Part shown: positions 1 through 8,855 of the stretch, piece by piece | How the letters are laid out: the number at the start of each line of letters is the position of its first letter | How positions within the stretch are numbered: position 1 is the stretch's first letter | Assembly: GCF_032842945.2 (NCBI RefSeq) | Contig: NZ_CP146606.1 | Span: 3,166,501 to 3,230,500 of the forward strand | Length of the DNA stretch: 64,000 bases | Reading direction: 5' to 3' | From: Roseovarius sp. W115 | GTDB lineage: Bacteria > Pseudomonadota > Alphaproteobacteria > Rhodobacterales > Rhodobacteraceae | Position numbers and translations under genes: made by a program | The notes under the pieces: generated by a model | Seen by the model: the letters and a program-made list of their open reading frames with translations, nothing else | Databases searched by the model: none | Told to the model about the DNA's origin: nothing

Positions 1-1
1 A

Positions 2-814
2 AACCTTGAAACCGTGTGGCGGGTGCAGGATGCCGTGCGCGAAGAAGGGGCCACCCCGGCGACGATTGCGGTGATCAAAGGTGGGTTGCATGTCGGCTTA
101 ACGGAAGAGGAGTTGGAAGCGCTGGCGCGGGCCGATGACGTGGTCAAGCTGAGCCGTGCGGATTTGGCTGTTTGCCTTGCGAGAGGTGGCAACGGCTCAA
201 CCACCGTGGCCGCCACGATGATCGCAGCACATCTGGCCGGTATTCAGGTTTTTGCCACGGGGGGTATTGGGGGTGTTCATCGCGGCGCAGAAGACAGCTT
301 TGACATTTCCGCCGATCTGCATGAGCTGGCGCAAACACCTCTCACCGTAGTCTGTGCCGGGGCCAAGGCCATCCTTGACTTGCCCAAGACGCTGGAAGTT
401 CTGGAAACCCTCGGTGTTCCCGTCATTGCCTATGGACAAGACGCCCTGCCCGCCTTTTGGTCAGCCACAACTGACTTAATGGCTCCGCTGCGCATGGACA
501 GTCCTGACGCGATCGCAAGAGCACATGTGATGCGGACGGTCCTTGGCGTATCTGGCGGCCTGTTGATTGCAAATCCGGTTCCCAAGGTGGCCTCAATCCC
601 TCACTCAGAGCTTGAACCGCTCATCGCAGAAGCCACTGCCGAAGCAGATAGACGGGGCATAAAAGGCAAGGCCGTCACACCCTACCTGCTGGCTCGGCTG
701 AACGAGCTGACCCTAGGTCGCACACTGGCTGCCAACATCGCGTTGATCGAAAATAACGCCAGGCTTGCCGGAAAAATTGCCATTTCCCTGAAAAATCAGG
801 CCTCAAGCCACTAA
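2..814 (+). CDS. psuG: Pseudouridine-5'-phosphate glycosidase, 5' end cut by window
   Basis: The protein belongs to the PsuG/IndA family, which reversibly cleaves pseudouridine 5'-phosphate to uracil and ribose 5-phosphate in pseudouridine salvage. The reading frame is open from base 2 (NLETVWRVQDAVREEG), and NLET plus the following PATIAVIKG segment is typical of the N-terminal third of the family, so the true start lies upstream of the window; the GTG at 14 is internal. Conserved stretches seen are GGNGSTTVAATM, FATGGIGGVHRG, DISADL and VCAGAKAILD, with ANPVP late in the protein. About 270 residues are visible against roughly 300 in the family. A PfkB-type pseudouridine kinase is the usual partner and may lie just upstream, but that is inference. 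Confidence 0.93.
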   Translation, partial: NLETVWRVQDAVREEGATPATIAVIKGGLHVGLTEEELEALARADDVVKLSRADLAVCLARGGNGSTTVAATMIAAHLAGIQVFATGGIGGVHRGAEDSFDISADLHELAQTPLTVVCAGAKAILDLPKTLEVLETLGVPVIAYGQDALPAFWSATTDLMAPLRMDSPDAIARAHVMRTVLGVSGGLLIANPVPKVASIPHSELEPLIAEATAEADRRGIKGKAVTPYLLARLNELTLGRTLAANIALIENNARLAGKIAISLKNQASSH

Positions 815-888
815 ATCGTTAACATCTGCATTGTGAGCACAGATCAAAGCGCTTAGGTTTCGCAGGTCTGTGACTGGGCTGGGACAAC

Positions 889-1632
889 ATGAATACCCCG
901 TTTGACGAAGAACCACCGCACCCCAAGAAGCATAGTCGCTTTGGTGGGCTGCGCGCGAGTTTTCTAACCGGCATCATTGTGATTGCGCCGGTGGGGCTGA
1001 CCGTGTGGCTGATTTGGTCACTGATCGGCTGGGTGGATGGGTTTGTCCTTCCTTTCGTGCCGGAGGCTTATCAGCCAGAAAACCTGGTCAATCGCTGGTT
1101 CCTGGGCAACACGCGCCCTGATGACGAAGGTTGGGTCAAGATTAACATTCGCGGCGTGGGTGTTATCGTCTTTCTGCTCTTCACCATTTTTGTGGGCTGG
1201 ATCGCCAAAGGGCTGATTGGCAAGTCGCTCATCAGCTATGCGGAAGGTCTGGTGGACCGCATGCCGGTGGTGCGTTCGATCTATTCTGGCGTGAAACAGA
1301 TCGCCGAAACGGTCTTTCAGCAATCCGAGCGCAGCTTTGAGAAGGCCTGTCTCATCCAGTATCCGCGCAAGGGGATCTGGGCCATTGGCTTTATCTCGAC
1401 CGATACACGGGGCGAGATCCTGGCCAAGGCCGAAACCAGCGGTCAGATGGTCAGCGTTTTTGTCCCCACCACGCCAAACCCAACCTCAGGTTTTTTGCTT
1501 TTCTTCCCCAAAGAAGACGTGATCGAACTGGACATGACCATCGAAGACGCCGCCAAACTGGTGATCTCGGCGGGACTGGTTTACCCGGGTCAGAATGGCA
1601 AGAACGAGGCGGAGACGGATGGTCAGGGCTAG
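889..1632 (+). CDS. DUF502 family inner-membrane protein
   Basis: A 247-residue protein of the DUF502 family, whose biochemical role is not established. After a charged, proline-rich start it has a membrane segment at about residues 25-50 (FLTGIIVIAPVGLTVWLIW) and a second at about 90-110 (GVGVIVFLLFTIFVGWIAKG), followed by the family hallmark VDRMPVVRSIYSGVKQI at about 120-137 and a soluble C-terminal region containing VPTTPNPTSGF. The C-terminus is rich in charged residues. It stands alone, 74 bases after psuG, and converges with the LysR gene. In plants, distant relatives of this family (LCV-like) are membrane proteins as well; the function here cannot be told from sequence. Confidence 0.88.
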   Translation: MNTPFDEEPPHPKKHSRFGGLRASFLTGIIVIAPVGLTVWLIWSLIGWVDGFVLPFVPEAYQPENLVNRWFLGNTRPDDEGWVKINIRGVGVIVFLLFTIFVGWIAKGLIGKSLISYAEGLVDRMPVVRSIYSGVKQIAETVFQQSERSFEKACLIQYPRKGIWAIGFISTDTRGEILAKAETSGQMVSVFVPTTPNPTSGFLLFFPKEDVIELDMTIEDAAKLVISAGLVYPGQNGKNEAETDGQG

Positions 1633-1700
1633 GACCGGCTAGTTTTGAGGAATGGCAGATCCGGGCCAAAACCGGTCTCAGATTAATTGAAGCTGCGAGA

Positions 1701-2618
1701 TTACACGTGGTCGACAATGCTACGGACAAAACTCTCCCATTTGCTCGCGAATTCACCCGCCAGAAGCGACGGTGGTCGTTGCTTTGGGCTCACTATTGAG
1801 TAGCCAAAGGGGACGGCGGGTTCAAAGTTGGCAAAACGTATCTGGCCGCTGTCTCCGTGTAGACGTCTGTAGCTTTCAGCACTCATCACATCGACCACTG
1901 CGCAAATTTGGCCAGCCTCGATAAAGTGGAATAGCGGCATGAAAAATTGTGCTTCTACACGTACATTGAACCGCGCCCCCACCTGACGAAAGGCTCTCTC
2001 AGTGTCGGTGTAGACCCGATGGCCGTCATGTAATGTTCCCATTGGCTCATCGTTCAAGTCTGTGGCACGCACCCGTTCATGGCCGGCCAATCTATGGTCG
2101 TGCCTGAATGCGACAACGCAGTTGCTCCGGATATGCACAGAGTTGACCAGATCCCGGCGCGCCTCATCCACCTGCATGTCGCAAAACCCGACATCAAAGC
2201 TCTGTGCGGCGATCATGCTCAAAATCTGCGGCGAGCTTCGCGTGGCCAAAGCAACCTGAACATCATCCTTTTCAGCAACGAAGCCGCTTACAAATTCAGG
2301 CATCAAGTAAGCGGAAGTTCCAGGCATGGCCGCGATCCTCAACGACCCTCTCGTTCGATTGCGCAGTTCAGACAGGTTTGAACTCGCCAAATTCAGCCTG
2401 TCGAGAATTTCGACCGCTTCAGACAACAAGTAATGTGCTTCCGGCGTCGGCGACAATCGACGCCCTTCGCGATGGAACAGGGTGACACCCAAGGTTGCTT
2501 CGAGAGCCTTGAGCGACGCACTGATCGCAGGCTGTGTTCGGTGCAAGTTGCGCGCCGCGGCGCTGACCGAACCGGTTTTCATGACGTCTCGAAAGACGGT
2601 GAGCTGCTGCAGATTCAT
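1701..2618 (-). CDS. LysR-family transcriptional regulator of the TAXI transporter locus
   Basis: A 305-residue LysR-type regulator. The N-terminal winged helix-turn-helix spans about residues 1-60 (LTVFRDVMKTGSVSAAARNLHRTQPAISASLKAL), followed by a linker helix and a periplasmic-binding-protein-like effector domain from about 90 onward. It is divergent from the TAXI-TRAP-DadA operon, with 145 bases between the starts. An AT-rich perfect palindrome with the LysR T-N11-A pattern sits directly upstream of its own start (2630-2644). By analogy with other LysR genes it probably represses itself and controls the divergent transporter in response to the transported compound. Family assignment is secure; the effector is unknown. 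Confidence 0.93.
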   Translation of the reverse strand: MNLQQLTVFRDVMKTGSVSAAARNLHRTQPAISASLKALEATLGVTLFHREGRRLSPTPEAHYLLSEAVEILDRLNLASSNLSELRNRTRGSLRIAAMPGTSAYLMPEFVSGFVAEKDDVQVALATRSSPQILSMIAAQSFDVGFCDMQVDEARRDLVNSVHIRSNCVVAFRHDHRLAGHERVRATDLNDEPMGTLHDGHRVYTDTERAFRQVGARFNVRVEAQFFMPLFHFIEAGQICAVVDVMSAESYRRLHGDSGQIRFANFEPAVPFGYSIVSPKQRPPSLLAGEFASKWESFVRSIVDHV

Positions 2619-2629
2619 GTCTGCATTAT

Positions 2630-2644
2630 ATAAATTAAATTTAT
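2630..2644. promoter_or_regulatory. Candidate LysR operator, 15-bp palindrome
   Basis: ATAAATT-A-AATTTAT is a perfect inverted repeat, 11 bases upstream of the LysR start codon and inside the divergent promoter region. It contains the T-N11-A core usual for LysR sites (T at 2631, A at 2643). Binding by the adjacent regulator is inferred from position only. The region is very AT-rich, so a chance palindrome is possible. Confidence 0.45.
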
Positions 2645-2763
2645 TAAAACCATAAAATTAGAAATTTGCTTTTATCTTTGGACTCAATCCATGATGCCAA
2701 AGTCAATAATAACCGCCTGGTCGCTGTTCCTTCGGCTGGCGTTCAAAAAAGGGAGATTTGACA

Positions 2764-3774
2764 ATGGGACTTTTCACCAAACTAACCGGGGCGGCGGTCG
2801 CCACCATGATGACTGCGGGGCTGGCCGCCGCGCAGGATCCTACATTCTTTAGGATCGGCACAGGCAGTGCTGGAGGGACGTACTTCCCGATTGGCGGCAC
2901 AATCGCCAATGGCATTTCGTCACCTCCCGGATCGCGTCCTTGCGACGAAGGTGGCCAATGTGGCGTGCCGGGCCTGATTGCGATCGCGCAATCAACGACC
3001 GCGTCCGTTTTCAACAACACTGCCGTACAAAATGGCGAGCTTGAAGCCGGGCTGGCCGCTGCAGATGTAACACGCTCGATGTTCCTTGGCGAAGGCAAGT
3101 TCGACGGCAAGCCACATGAGAAACTGCGCATTGTGGCAAACCTTTACCCCGAAGACCTGCATCTTGTTATGCCAAAGGGGTCTTCGATTTCCAATCTGAG
3201 TGACCTTGAAGGCAAGCGTGTGGGCATTGCGCAGGCCGGTTCTGGAACGCAGGTTGCTGTTGAAATGATGCTGGCTGAATGGGGCGTGACCCGCGACAAT
3301 ATGGATGAAGCCGAACTCAACAATAGCCAATCTGCCGAACGTCTGGCGGACGGGCAATTGGACGCTTACTTCTATGCCGCAGGCTGGCCGGTCTCCGCCA
3401 TGGTACAGCTGTCGACAACCAAGGGCATGGAGCTCCATAGCTTCAGCGATGAGGACCTGGCCAAGATCAACGAGATCATCCCAGCTTACATCCCGTCGCA
3501 AATTCCGGCAGGTGTCTATGAAGGTGTGGACTACGAAGTGAAAACTCCGGCCGTCTCTGCTTTGCTGGTTGTGTCTTCGGATCTCAGCGAAGAACTGGTT
3601 TACGGCATCACCGCAGCTTTGTGGAATGACAACACGCGGAAACTTCTCGACAACGGTCACGCCAAGGGCAAACAAATCACGCCTGATACGGCTCTGGACG
3701 GCATTGCGGCTCTGGGTGTGCCTCTGCATGCGGGCGCCGAGAAGTTCTACAAAGAAGCCGGGCTTCTGGAATAA
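2764..3774 (+). CDS. TAXI-family TRAP transporter periplasmic binding protein
   Basis: The extracytoplasmic solute receptor of a TRAP transporter of the TAXI type. It starts with a signal peptide (MGLFTKLTGAAVATMMTAGLAAAQ, cleavage likely after AAAQ's alanine run) and continues with FFRIGTGSAGGTYFPIGG, the family signature. The insert PCDEGGQCGVPGLIAIAQSTTAS is typical of one TAXI subgroup. ATG at 2764 is preferred over the TTG at 2758 because GGGAG at 2751-2755 is then 8 bases away. The next gene encodes the fused membrane subunits. A GC-rich hairpin between the two genes probably lets the receptor be made in excess. TAXI receptors with known ligands bind glutamate-like acids, but the substrate here is unknown; the DadA-like enzyme in the operon suggests an amino acid. 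Confidence 0.93.
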   Translation: MGLFTKLTGAAVATMMTAGLAAAQDPTFFRIGTGSAGGTYFPIGGTIANGISSPPGSRPCDEGGQCGVPGLIAIAQSTTASVFNNTAVQNGELEAGLAAADVTRSMFLGEGKFDGKPHEKLRIVANLYPEDLHLVMPKGSSISNLSDLEGKRVGIAQAGSGTQVAVEMMLAEWGVTRDNMDEAELNNSQSAERLADGQLDAYFYAAGWPVSAMVQLSTTKGMELHSFSDEDLAKINEIIPAYIPSQIPAGVYEGVDYEVKTPAVSALLVVSSDLSEELVYGITAALWNDNTRKLLDNGHAKGKQITPDTALDGIAALGVPLHAGAEKFYKEAGLLE

Positions 3775-3799
3775 GGTCAGACCTCTTCCGACCTTGAAC

Positions 3800-3834
3800 G
3801 CCGGGCGGCGGGTATCTCAGAGCCTCCGCCCGGC
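3800..3834 (+). promoter_or_regulatory. Intercistronic hairpin between receptor and TRAP permease genes
   Basis: GCCGGGCGG at 3800-3808 pairs perfectly with CCGCCCGGC at 3826-3834, leaving a 17-base loop. No T-run follows, so it is not a classic terminator. Such hairpins after binding-protein genes commonly protect the upstream mRNA from 3' decay, giving more receptor than permease. The role here is inferred. Confidence 0.5.
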
Positions 3835-3872
3835 ACCATCTCGAAAATCAAATCCAAACCGGGGGACATGAG

Positions 3873-6086
3873 ATGAGTGGTCCACAGACAGAAGACGTGC
3901 GCGAACTTTCAGAAGAAGAGTTGGCGGAGATCGAAAAGAAATACGACGAAGGCGCCGCGACGCGTTCGGTCACACCGGGATTTGGCAAGTTTCTTCGCTA
4001 TGTCGCTTTGACCTTTGCTGTTTATCACTATCTCACGGCAGGGTTTGCCCTGCCACCTGACTACTGGCATATGGGATGGCACTTGTGTGGCCTGTTCATA
4101 CTGACCTACTCGCTTTACCCACTGGCGAAAACGAAGACATCTTTTGATTTGAACACTGGCGCTTTGCGTCTTGGTGGGGTGCCGTTTCTTGATATCTTGC
4201 TCATGATCCTTGGTATCGCGTCGGCGCTTTATCTGGGAATTGCCTGGCGCGGCATAGAATGGCTCGGCATTGAGGAAATGACATTCCGCATGGGCAACCC
4301 GAATGGGTATGACATGCTCTTCGGCTGCGCCCTCATCGTACTTGTGCTCGATATTGCACGCCGTACGCTGGGTTGGATTTTGCCACTCATCATTTGCGTT
4401 TTCATTTCCTACGCGCTGCTTGGTCCTTATTTTCCCGGCCTGCTTCAGCACCCGGGTGTGAAATTTAATACTTTCGTCAGCTCGATGTATTTCCCGCAGG
4501 AAGGCATCTTTGGTGTCACGCTTTGGGTTGTTTCGACAATTGTGTTCCACTTCGTGCTGTTCGGGGTCATCGCCCAGCGAACCGGGCTGGGTCAGCTTTT
4601 TATTGATAATGCTACAATCCTTGCGGGGCGCTACACCGGCGGGCCTGCAAAAGTTTCTGTCGTGTCCTCTGCCTTTTTCGGCACCATATCAGGCAGCTCC
4701 GTGGCCAATACGGTGTCGACAGGCGCGCTGACCATCCCCAATATGAAACGTCTGGGGTACCCGGGGCATTTCGCGGGTGGGGTTGAGGCCGCGGCCTCCG
4801 CAGGCGGACAAATTACGCCGCCCATTATGGGTGCGGCTGCCTTCATCATGGCTGAGTTTCTGGAGCTGCCTTACACCACCATCGTGATCGCTGCGATTTT
4901 CCCGGCGCTCCTGCACTATGTGGGTGTCTTTACTGTCGTTCACCTGATGGCACGCAAACTGGGGCTCAAAGGTCTTGCCAAAGATGCCCTGCCAAAGCTT
5001 GGCGCAGTCTGGCGCGATGGCTGGGCCAATATCGTACCTCTGGTTGGTCTGCTCGTTGTCCTTTTTTCGGGCTACACACCTTATATGTCCGCCTTCTGCG
5101 GAATCTCCCTGGCGCTGATCGCTGGCATGAGCCGGCTGAAAGAGCCGCTCACTTTGGTTTATGCGGCCGCCTTCACCGCCTTTGTCATATGGAAATACAT
5201 GGGCGGCGGTTTTGACTTCACCATGTCCGCAATACTCATCGCCGGAGCTGCTCTTGCGACAATGAACCCACAACGGCGCATCTCCCTGCCGGAAATGGGT
5301 GACACGTTCGAGACCGGCGTAAAATATGCCCTTGCCGTTGGCGCCGCCTCGGCGGCTGTGGGCATTGTTATCGGAGTGATCAACACAACCGGTGTCGGGT
5401 TCCGTATTGGCTTTATGGTGACTCAAGCGGCTTCTAACCTGGGCAGTGATCTGGCTTGGCTCTTTACCATTGGCGCCTACGAGATCTTCTCTGTCGAAGA
5501 TCTCACGCTTTTCATCAGCCTGGTTTTCATTGCTCTGGCTTGTATTCTGATGGGTGCAGGTGTGCCCACGACTGCGCTTTACATCATGCTGGTGTCTGTC
5601 GCACAGCCCGCGCTTGCGCAACTCGGCATACCACCAATCGCGAGCCACATGTTTGTGCTCTACTACGGTGTGGTTGCTGAAATCACGCCGCCTGTCTGCA
5701 CCTCGGCCTATGCCGCGGCGGCTATCGCCAATTCCAACCCGTTCCGCACCGGCATTTCTGCCTTCACGCTCGGATTGGGTAAGGTGCTTGCGCCCATGGC
5801 ATTTGTGTATGCTCCTGTGCTCTTATTTGTGTCGTCTACGGGGTTTGACCTATGGGAGTTTACCTACACCGCAACTAGCTGCATCTTTGGGGTCATTGCG
5901 CTGTCAGCTTCGGTCGTGGGCTACTGGCTTGCTCCGATGGGCGCGATCTATCGATGGCTCATGGCCATTGCGGGTCTCATTTTCATTGCCCCGTCTCTGC
6001 AGGCTGACTTGGTCGCGCTGATAATCGCGTCACCGGCTTTGATAAGTCAGGTGATCAAACGCAAAGGTTCGGCGGCAGCCGTATAA
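3873..6086 (+). CDS. TRAP transporter fused 4TM/12TM permease, TAXI-associated
   Basis: A 737-residue integral membrane protein that fuses the small (DctQ-like) and large (DctM-like) TRAP membrane subunits, the usual arrangement for TAXI receptors. The N-terminal ~50 residues are charged and cytoplasmic, then about 16 hydrophobic segments follow. The DctM part carries SSAFFGTISGSSVANTVSTG and ASAGGQITPPIMGAAAF at about residues 265-325, and a second repeat with MGAGVPTTALYI and AEITPPVCTSAY at about 560-610, the inverted-repeat signatures of the family. The start at 3873 is preceded by a GGGGGAC ribosome site. It uses a sodium or proton gradient to import the substrate bound by the upstream receptor. 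Confidence 0.95.
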   Translation: MSGPQTEDVRELSEEELAEIEKKYDEGAATRSVTPGFGKFLRYVALTFAVYHYLTAGFALPPDYWHMGWHLCGLFILTYSLYPLAKTKTSFDLNTGALRLGGVPFLDILLMILGIASALYLGIAWRGIEWLGIEEMTFRMGNPNGYDMLFGCALIVLVLDIARRTLGWILPLIICVFISYALLGPYFPGLLQHPGVKFNTFVSSMYFPQEGIFGVTLWVVSTIVFHFVLFGVIAQRTGLGQLFIDNATILAGRYTGGPAKVSVVSSAFFGTISGSSVANTVSTGALTIPNMKRLGYPGHFAGGVEAAASAGGQITPPIMGAAAFIMAEFLELPYTTIVIAAIFPALLHYVGVFTVVHLMARKLGLKGLAKDALPKLGAVWRDGWANIVPLVGLLVVLFSGYTPYMSAFCGISLALIAGMSRLKEPLTLVYAAAFTAFVIWKYMGGGFDFTMSAILIAGAALATMNPQRRISLPEMGDTFETGVKYALAVGAASAAVGIVIGVINTTGVGFRIGFMVTQAASNLGSDLAWLFTIGAYEIFSVEDLTLFISLVFIALACILMGAGVPTTALYIMLVSVAQPALAQLGIPPIASHMFVLYYGVVAEITPPVCTSAYAAAAIANSNPFRTGISAFTLGLGKVLAPMAFVYAPVLLFVSSTGFDLWEFTYTATSCIFGVIALSASVVGYWLAPMGAIYRWLMAIAGLIFIAPSLQADLVALIIASPALISQVIKRKGSAAAV

Positions 6087-6090
6087 ACCC

Positions 6091-7329
6091 ATGCAGCCAG
6101 ACGTAACCGTATTGGGAGCCGGGATAGTTGGCATATGCACGGCGCTTTCGCTCATCGAGCGAGACATCACAGTTCGATTGGTGGACCGTGATGAACCAGG
6201 GCAAGCCACGTCTTTTGGAAATGCCGGCGTCATTTCTCCGTGGTCCATTGTCCCGCAGTCCATGCCAGGTGTCTGGAAACAAATCCCTGGTTGGGTGTTC
6301 GATCCGGATGGACCTGTGTCAATCAAACCGAGCTACGCGCCGCGCTTGGCGAGCTGGGCGCTTAGGTTTTTGGCGCAAGGCAGAAAGAGCCGCGTTGTCT
6401 CAACTTCCGCGGCCATGGAGTTTTTGAACCGTGATTGTGTGACACTCTACCGTCAGCACCTGCAAGGAACCGGCCACGAGCATCTCGTCCAGGACAGTTT
6501 CTACGTCCATGCTTTTCGTGATGGTTCTGCCGCGCGTGTAGACAATCTTGACAACACGCTGCGGCAAGAGGCTGGTGCCGACGTCGAGCGCATTGGTCCC
6601 TCGGAATTAAGAGTGCTGGAACCACATTTATCCAAAGACTTCCAAGCCGCAATCGTGATCAAGGACCAGGCCCGTGCATTATCCCCCGGCAAAATTGGAA
6701 AGGTGCTGTGCGAAAAATTTTTGCGTCAGGGAGGTGTTTTTGAACAAGCAACCGTACGCGCGATCAAACCGGTTGAGGATGGAGCCTGGGAGTACAGCAC
6801 GAACGAAGGCCACTTCAGAACAGACAAGCTTGTTTTGGCCATGGGGGTGTGGTCGGCCGAATTGCTGCGGCCCTTGGGTCTGAAAGTCCCGTTGCAAGCT
6901 GAACGCGGCTATCATGTTTCGTTTACATCGCCCGGCGTTTCACTGAATCATTCTGTCATGGACGTGGATAAGAAATTCGTGGCGTCCTCCATGCTAGAGG
7001 GGTTGCGCATTGCCGGGACCGCCGAATTTTCTGGTCTGGATGCGCCAGAAAACAAGAAACGGATCAAAAGCCTGGCGAAATTGGCCTCCCACCTTCTTCC
7101 TGAGCTTAATGCCGACACTTACACAACCTGGTCGGGCCAACGCCCCAGCTTTCCGGACAGTTTGCCGAGTATCGGAGAAATCAAGGCGTTTCCGAACTTG
7201 ATTACGGCCTTCGGTCACAGCCATTACGGTTTGATGATGGCGCCCAAAACCGGCAAAGTTGTTGCAGACATAGTTACGGGGTCAAAACCAAACATTGACT
7301 TGTCCCCCTATCAAATCGAAAGGTTCTGA
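6091..7329 (+). CDS. DadA-like FAD-dependent D-amino-acid dehydrogenase / oxidoreductase
   Basis: A 412-residue DAO-family flavoprotein. The N-terminal dinucleotide-binding motif is VLGAGIVGICTALSL (residues ~6-20) and the SFGNAGVISP segment that follows is typical of DadA-like proteins. The C-terminal WSGQRPSFPDSLPSIG and FGHSHYGLMMAPKTG are also family signatures. Members oxidise D-amino acids to 2-oxo acids plus ammonia, passing electrons to the respiratory chain. The start codon lies 4 bases after the permease stop, so the two are translationally close and co-transcribed. This suggests the transporter brings in the substrate of this enzyme; hydroxyproline or another cyclic or secondary amine is also possible. 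The LysR gene upstream likely controls the set. Confidence 0.85.
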   Translation: MQPDVTVLGAGIVGICTALSLIERDITVRLVDRDEPGQATSFGNAGVISPWSIVPQSMPGVWKQIPGWVFDPDGPVSIKPSYAPRLASWALRFLAQGRKSRVVSTSAAMEFLNRDCVTLYRQHLQGTGHEHLVQDSFYVHAFRDGSAARVDNLDNTLRQEAGADVERIGPSELRVLEPHLSKDFQAAIVIKDQARALSPGKIGKVLCEKFLRQGGVFEQATVRAIKPVEDGAWEYSTNEGHFRTDKLVLAMGVWSAELLRPLGLKVPLQAERGYHVSFTSPGVSLNHSVMDVDKKFVASSMLEGLRIAGTAEFSGLDAPENKKRIKSLAKLASHLLPELNADTYTTWSGQRPSFPDSLPSIGEIKAFPNLITAFGHSHYGLMMAPKTGKVVADIVTGSKPNIDLSPYQIERF

Positions 7330-7413
7330 AACTTTGGGCTGAGTTCGTCATATCCAAAACTTGTCGACGATGTTGCCAACTAAGGAGAGATGGGTTTCCC
7401 GGCAAACCAGCCT

Positions 7414-8103
7414 TCAGCCCAAGCTATACCCCGCACCGCGGACCGTGCGCAGAGGATCTTTGTGACCGTGCGCACAAAGCGTCTTGCGCAGGCGGCCGAT
7501 ATGGACATCCACGGTGCGGGTGTCGACATAGATGTCGCGCCCCCAGACCCTGTCCAGAAGCTGCTCACGGCTCCAGACGCGGCCTGGTTTTTCCATGAAG
7601 GTTGTCAAAAGCCGGAACTCAGTTGGACCAAGCTTTAGCTCCTTGCCGTCTCGCGTGACGCGGTGGGTCTCAGAATCGAGCACGATATCTTGGTATTCTA
7701 GTCGCTGGCCCACTGTGGAAGGCCGCGTGCGCCGCAATTGCGCGCGCACCCGGGCCATCAATTCGATTACCGAATAAGGTTTTATCACATAGTCATCTGC
7801 GCCGGTCTCGAGTCCTCGCACCCGATCCACTTCCTCTGAGCGCGCGGAAATCATAATGATTGGCACGTTGCGCGTCTCGGGACGGGTCTTGAGGCGGCGG
7901 CACACTTCGATGCCTGAGACATTGGGCAGCATCCAGTCAAGCAGGATCACATCTGGAGCGGCCTCTTCCACAAGCATTAACGCCTCTTCGCCATTGCCGG
8001 CACTGGTCACAGCAAAGCCATCGGCCTCAAGGTTGTAGGCCAAAACCTCGCGCTGGGCTGGTTCGTCTTCGACCAGGAGAACACTGGGTTGCTGAGTTGC
8101 CAT
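7414..8103 (-). CDS. phoB: Phosphate regulon response regulator PhoB
   Basis: A 229-residue OmpR/PhoB-class response regulator. The receiver domain has the acidic pair at E12-D13, the phospho-acceptor Asp at about 56 in DVILLDWMLP, and the conserved Lys in YVIKPYS near 106. The C-terminal winged helix carries LGPTEFRLLTTFMEKPGRV and VDVHIGRLRKTL. It activates phosphate-starvation genes by binding Pho boxes such as the one seen upstream of pstS. It is the last gene of the pst-phoU-phoB set, separated from phoU by 21 bases. The identification rests on sequence plus this context. Confidence 0.96.
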   Translation of the reverse strand: MATQQPSVLLVEDEPAQREVLAYNLEADGFAVTSAGNGEEALMLVEEAAPDVILLDWMLPNVSGIEVCRRLKTRPETRNVPIIMISARSEEVDRVRGLETGADDYVIKPYSVIELMARVRAQLRRTRPSTVGQRLEYQDIVLDSETHRVTRDGKELKLGPTEFRLLTTFMEKPGRVWSREQLLDRVWGRDIYVDTRTVDVHIGRLRKTLCAHGHKDPLRTVRGAGYSLG

Positions 8104-8124
8104 TTTGCGTCTTCTCCGTCCGCG

Positions 8125-8847
8125 TTATCCGACCTGAGGCGCGACGCCGGGATCAACCGAAGTTTTGTCACTTTTGGGACGGTCTTCTTCAGGAACTGCT
8201 CCGGTCACAAGATACACCACCTGTTCGGCGATATTCGTGACGTGATCGCCCATCCGCTCGATATTTTTGGCGATGAAGTGGAGATGCATACAAGGTGTGA
8301 TATTGCGCGGATCTTCCATCATGAAGGTGATGAATTCGCGGAAAAGCGCGTTGTACATCTGATCCACATCATGATCGCGGGGGATCACTTCCAGCGCCAG
8401 CTTGTCATCCCGCTGGATATACGCATCGAGCGCGTCGCGCAGCATGCGTTCGGTTTCCCGCGCCATACGACGCAGGGAAGCGGCGGCCCCATTGATCGGC
8501 GACATTTGCGCCAGTACCGTGGTCCGCTTGGCCATGTTCTTGGCGTAGTCGCCAATGCGTTCCAGATTGGAGGCGATTTTCATCACTGTCAGGATGACAC
8601 GCAAATCAATCGCTGTCGGCGCACGCAGCGCGATGATGCGCGCTGTCGCCTGATCAATCTGCTCTTCGAGCGCGTCAATCGCCTTGTCCCCGGCACGCAC
8701 CTGTTCGGCCAGCTCTTCATCTCCGGTTTCCAGCGAGAGGGCAGCATTCAAAATGGCCTCTTCGACCATCCCGCCCATTTTCATGATCATCGCCTGGACC
8801 GTTTCAAGGTCGCGGTCAAAGGCGGAAGAAATATGTTCGTCCTGCAT
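8125..8847 (-). CDS. phoU: Phosphate signalling protein PhoU
   Basis: A 240-residue all-helical PhoU with two tandem helical-bundle repeats, each carrying a metal-binding consensus: ERIGDYAKNMAKRT in the first half and ERMGDHVTNIAEQV in the second. PhoU links the Pst transporter to the PhoR-PhoB system, holding the kinase off when phosphate is plentiful and restraining Pst uptake. The gene lies 8 bases after pstB and 21 bases before phoB, all in the same direction. Confidence 0.97.
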   Translation of the reverse strand: MQDEHISSAFDRDLETVQAMIMKMGGMVEEAILNAALSLETGDEELAEQVRAGDKAIDALEEQIDQATARIIALRAPTAIDLRVILTVMKIASNLERIGDYAKNMAKRTTVLAQMSPINGAAASLRRMARETERMLRDALDAYIQRDDKLALEVIPRDHDVDQMYNALFREFITFMMEDPRNITPCMHLHFIAKNIERMGDHVTNIAEQVVYLVTGAVPEEDRPKSDKTSVDPGVAPQVG

Positions 8848-8855
8848 CGCTGCTC

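Noticed and set aside
4689..5648. Long 319-residue open frame on the minus strand under the TRAP permease gene
   Set aside because: It is antisense to a well conserved membrane protein, its translation lacks family features and is rich in His, Gln and Arg, and no ribosome site supports it.
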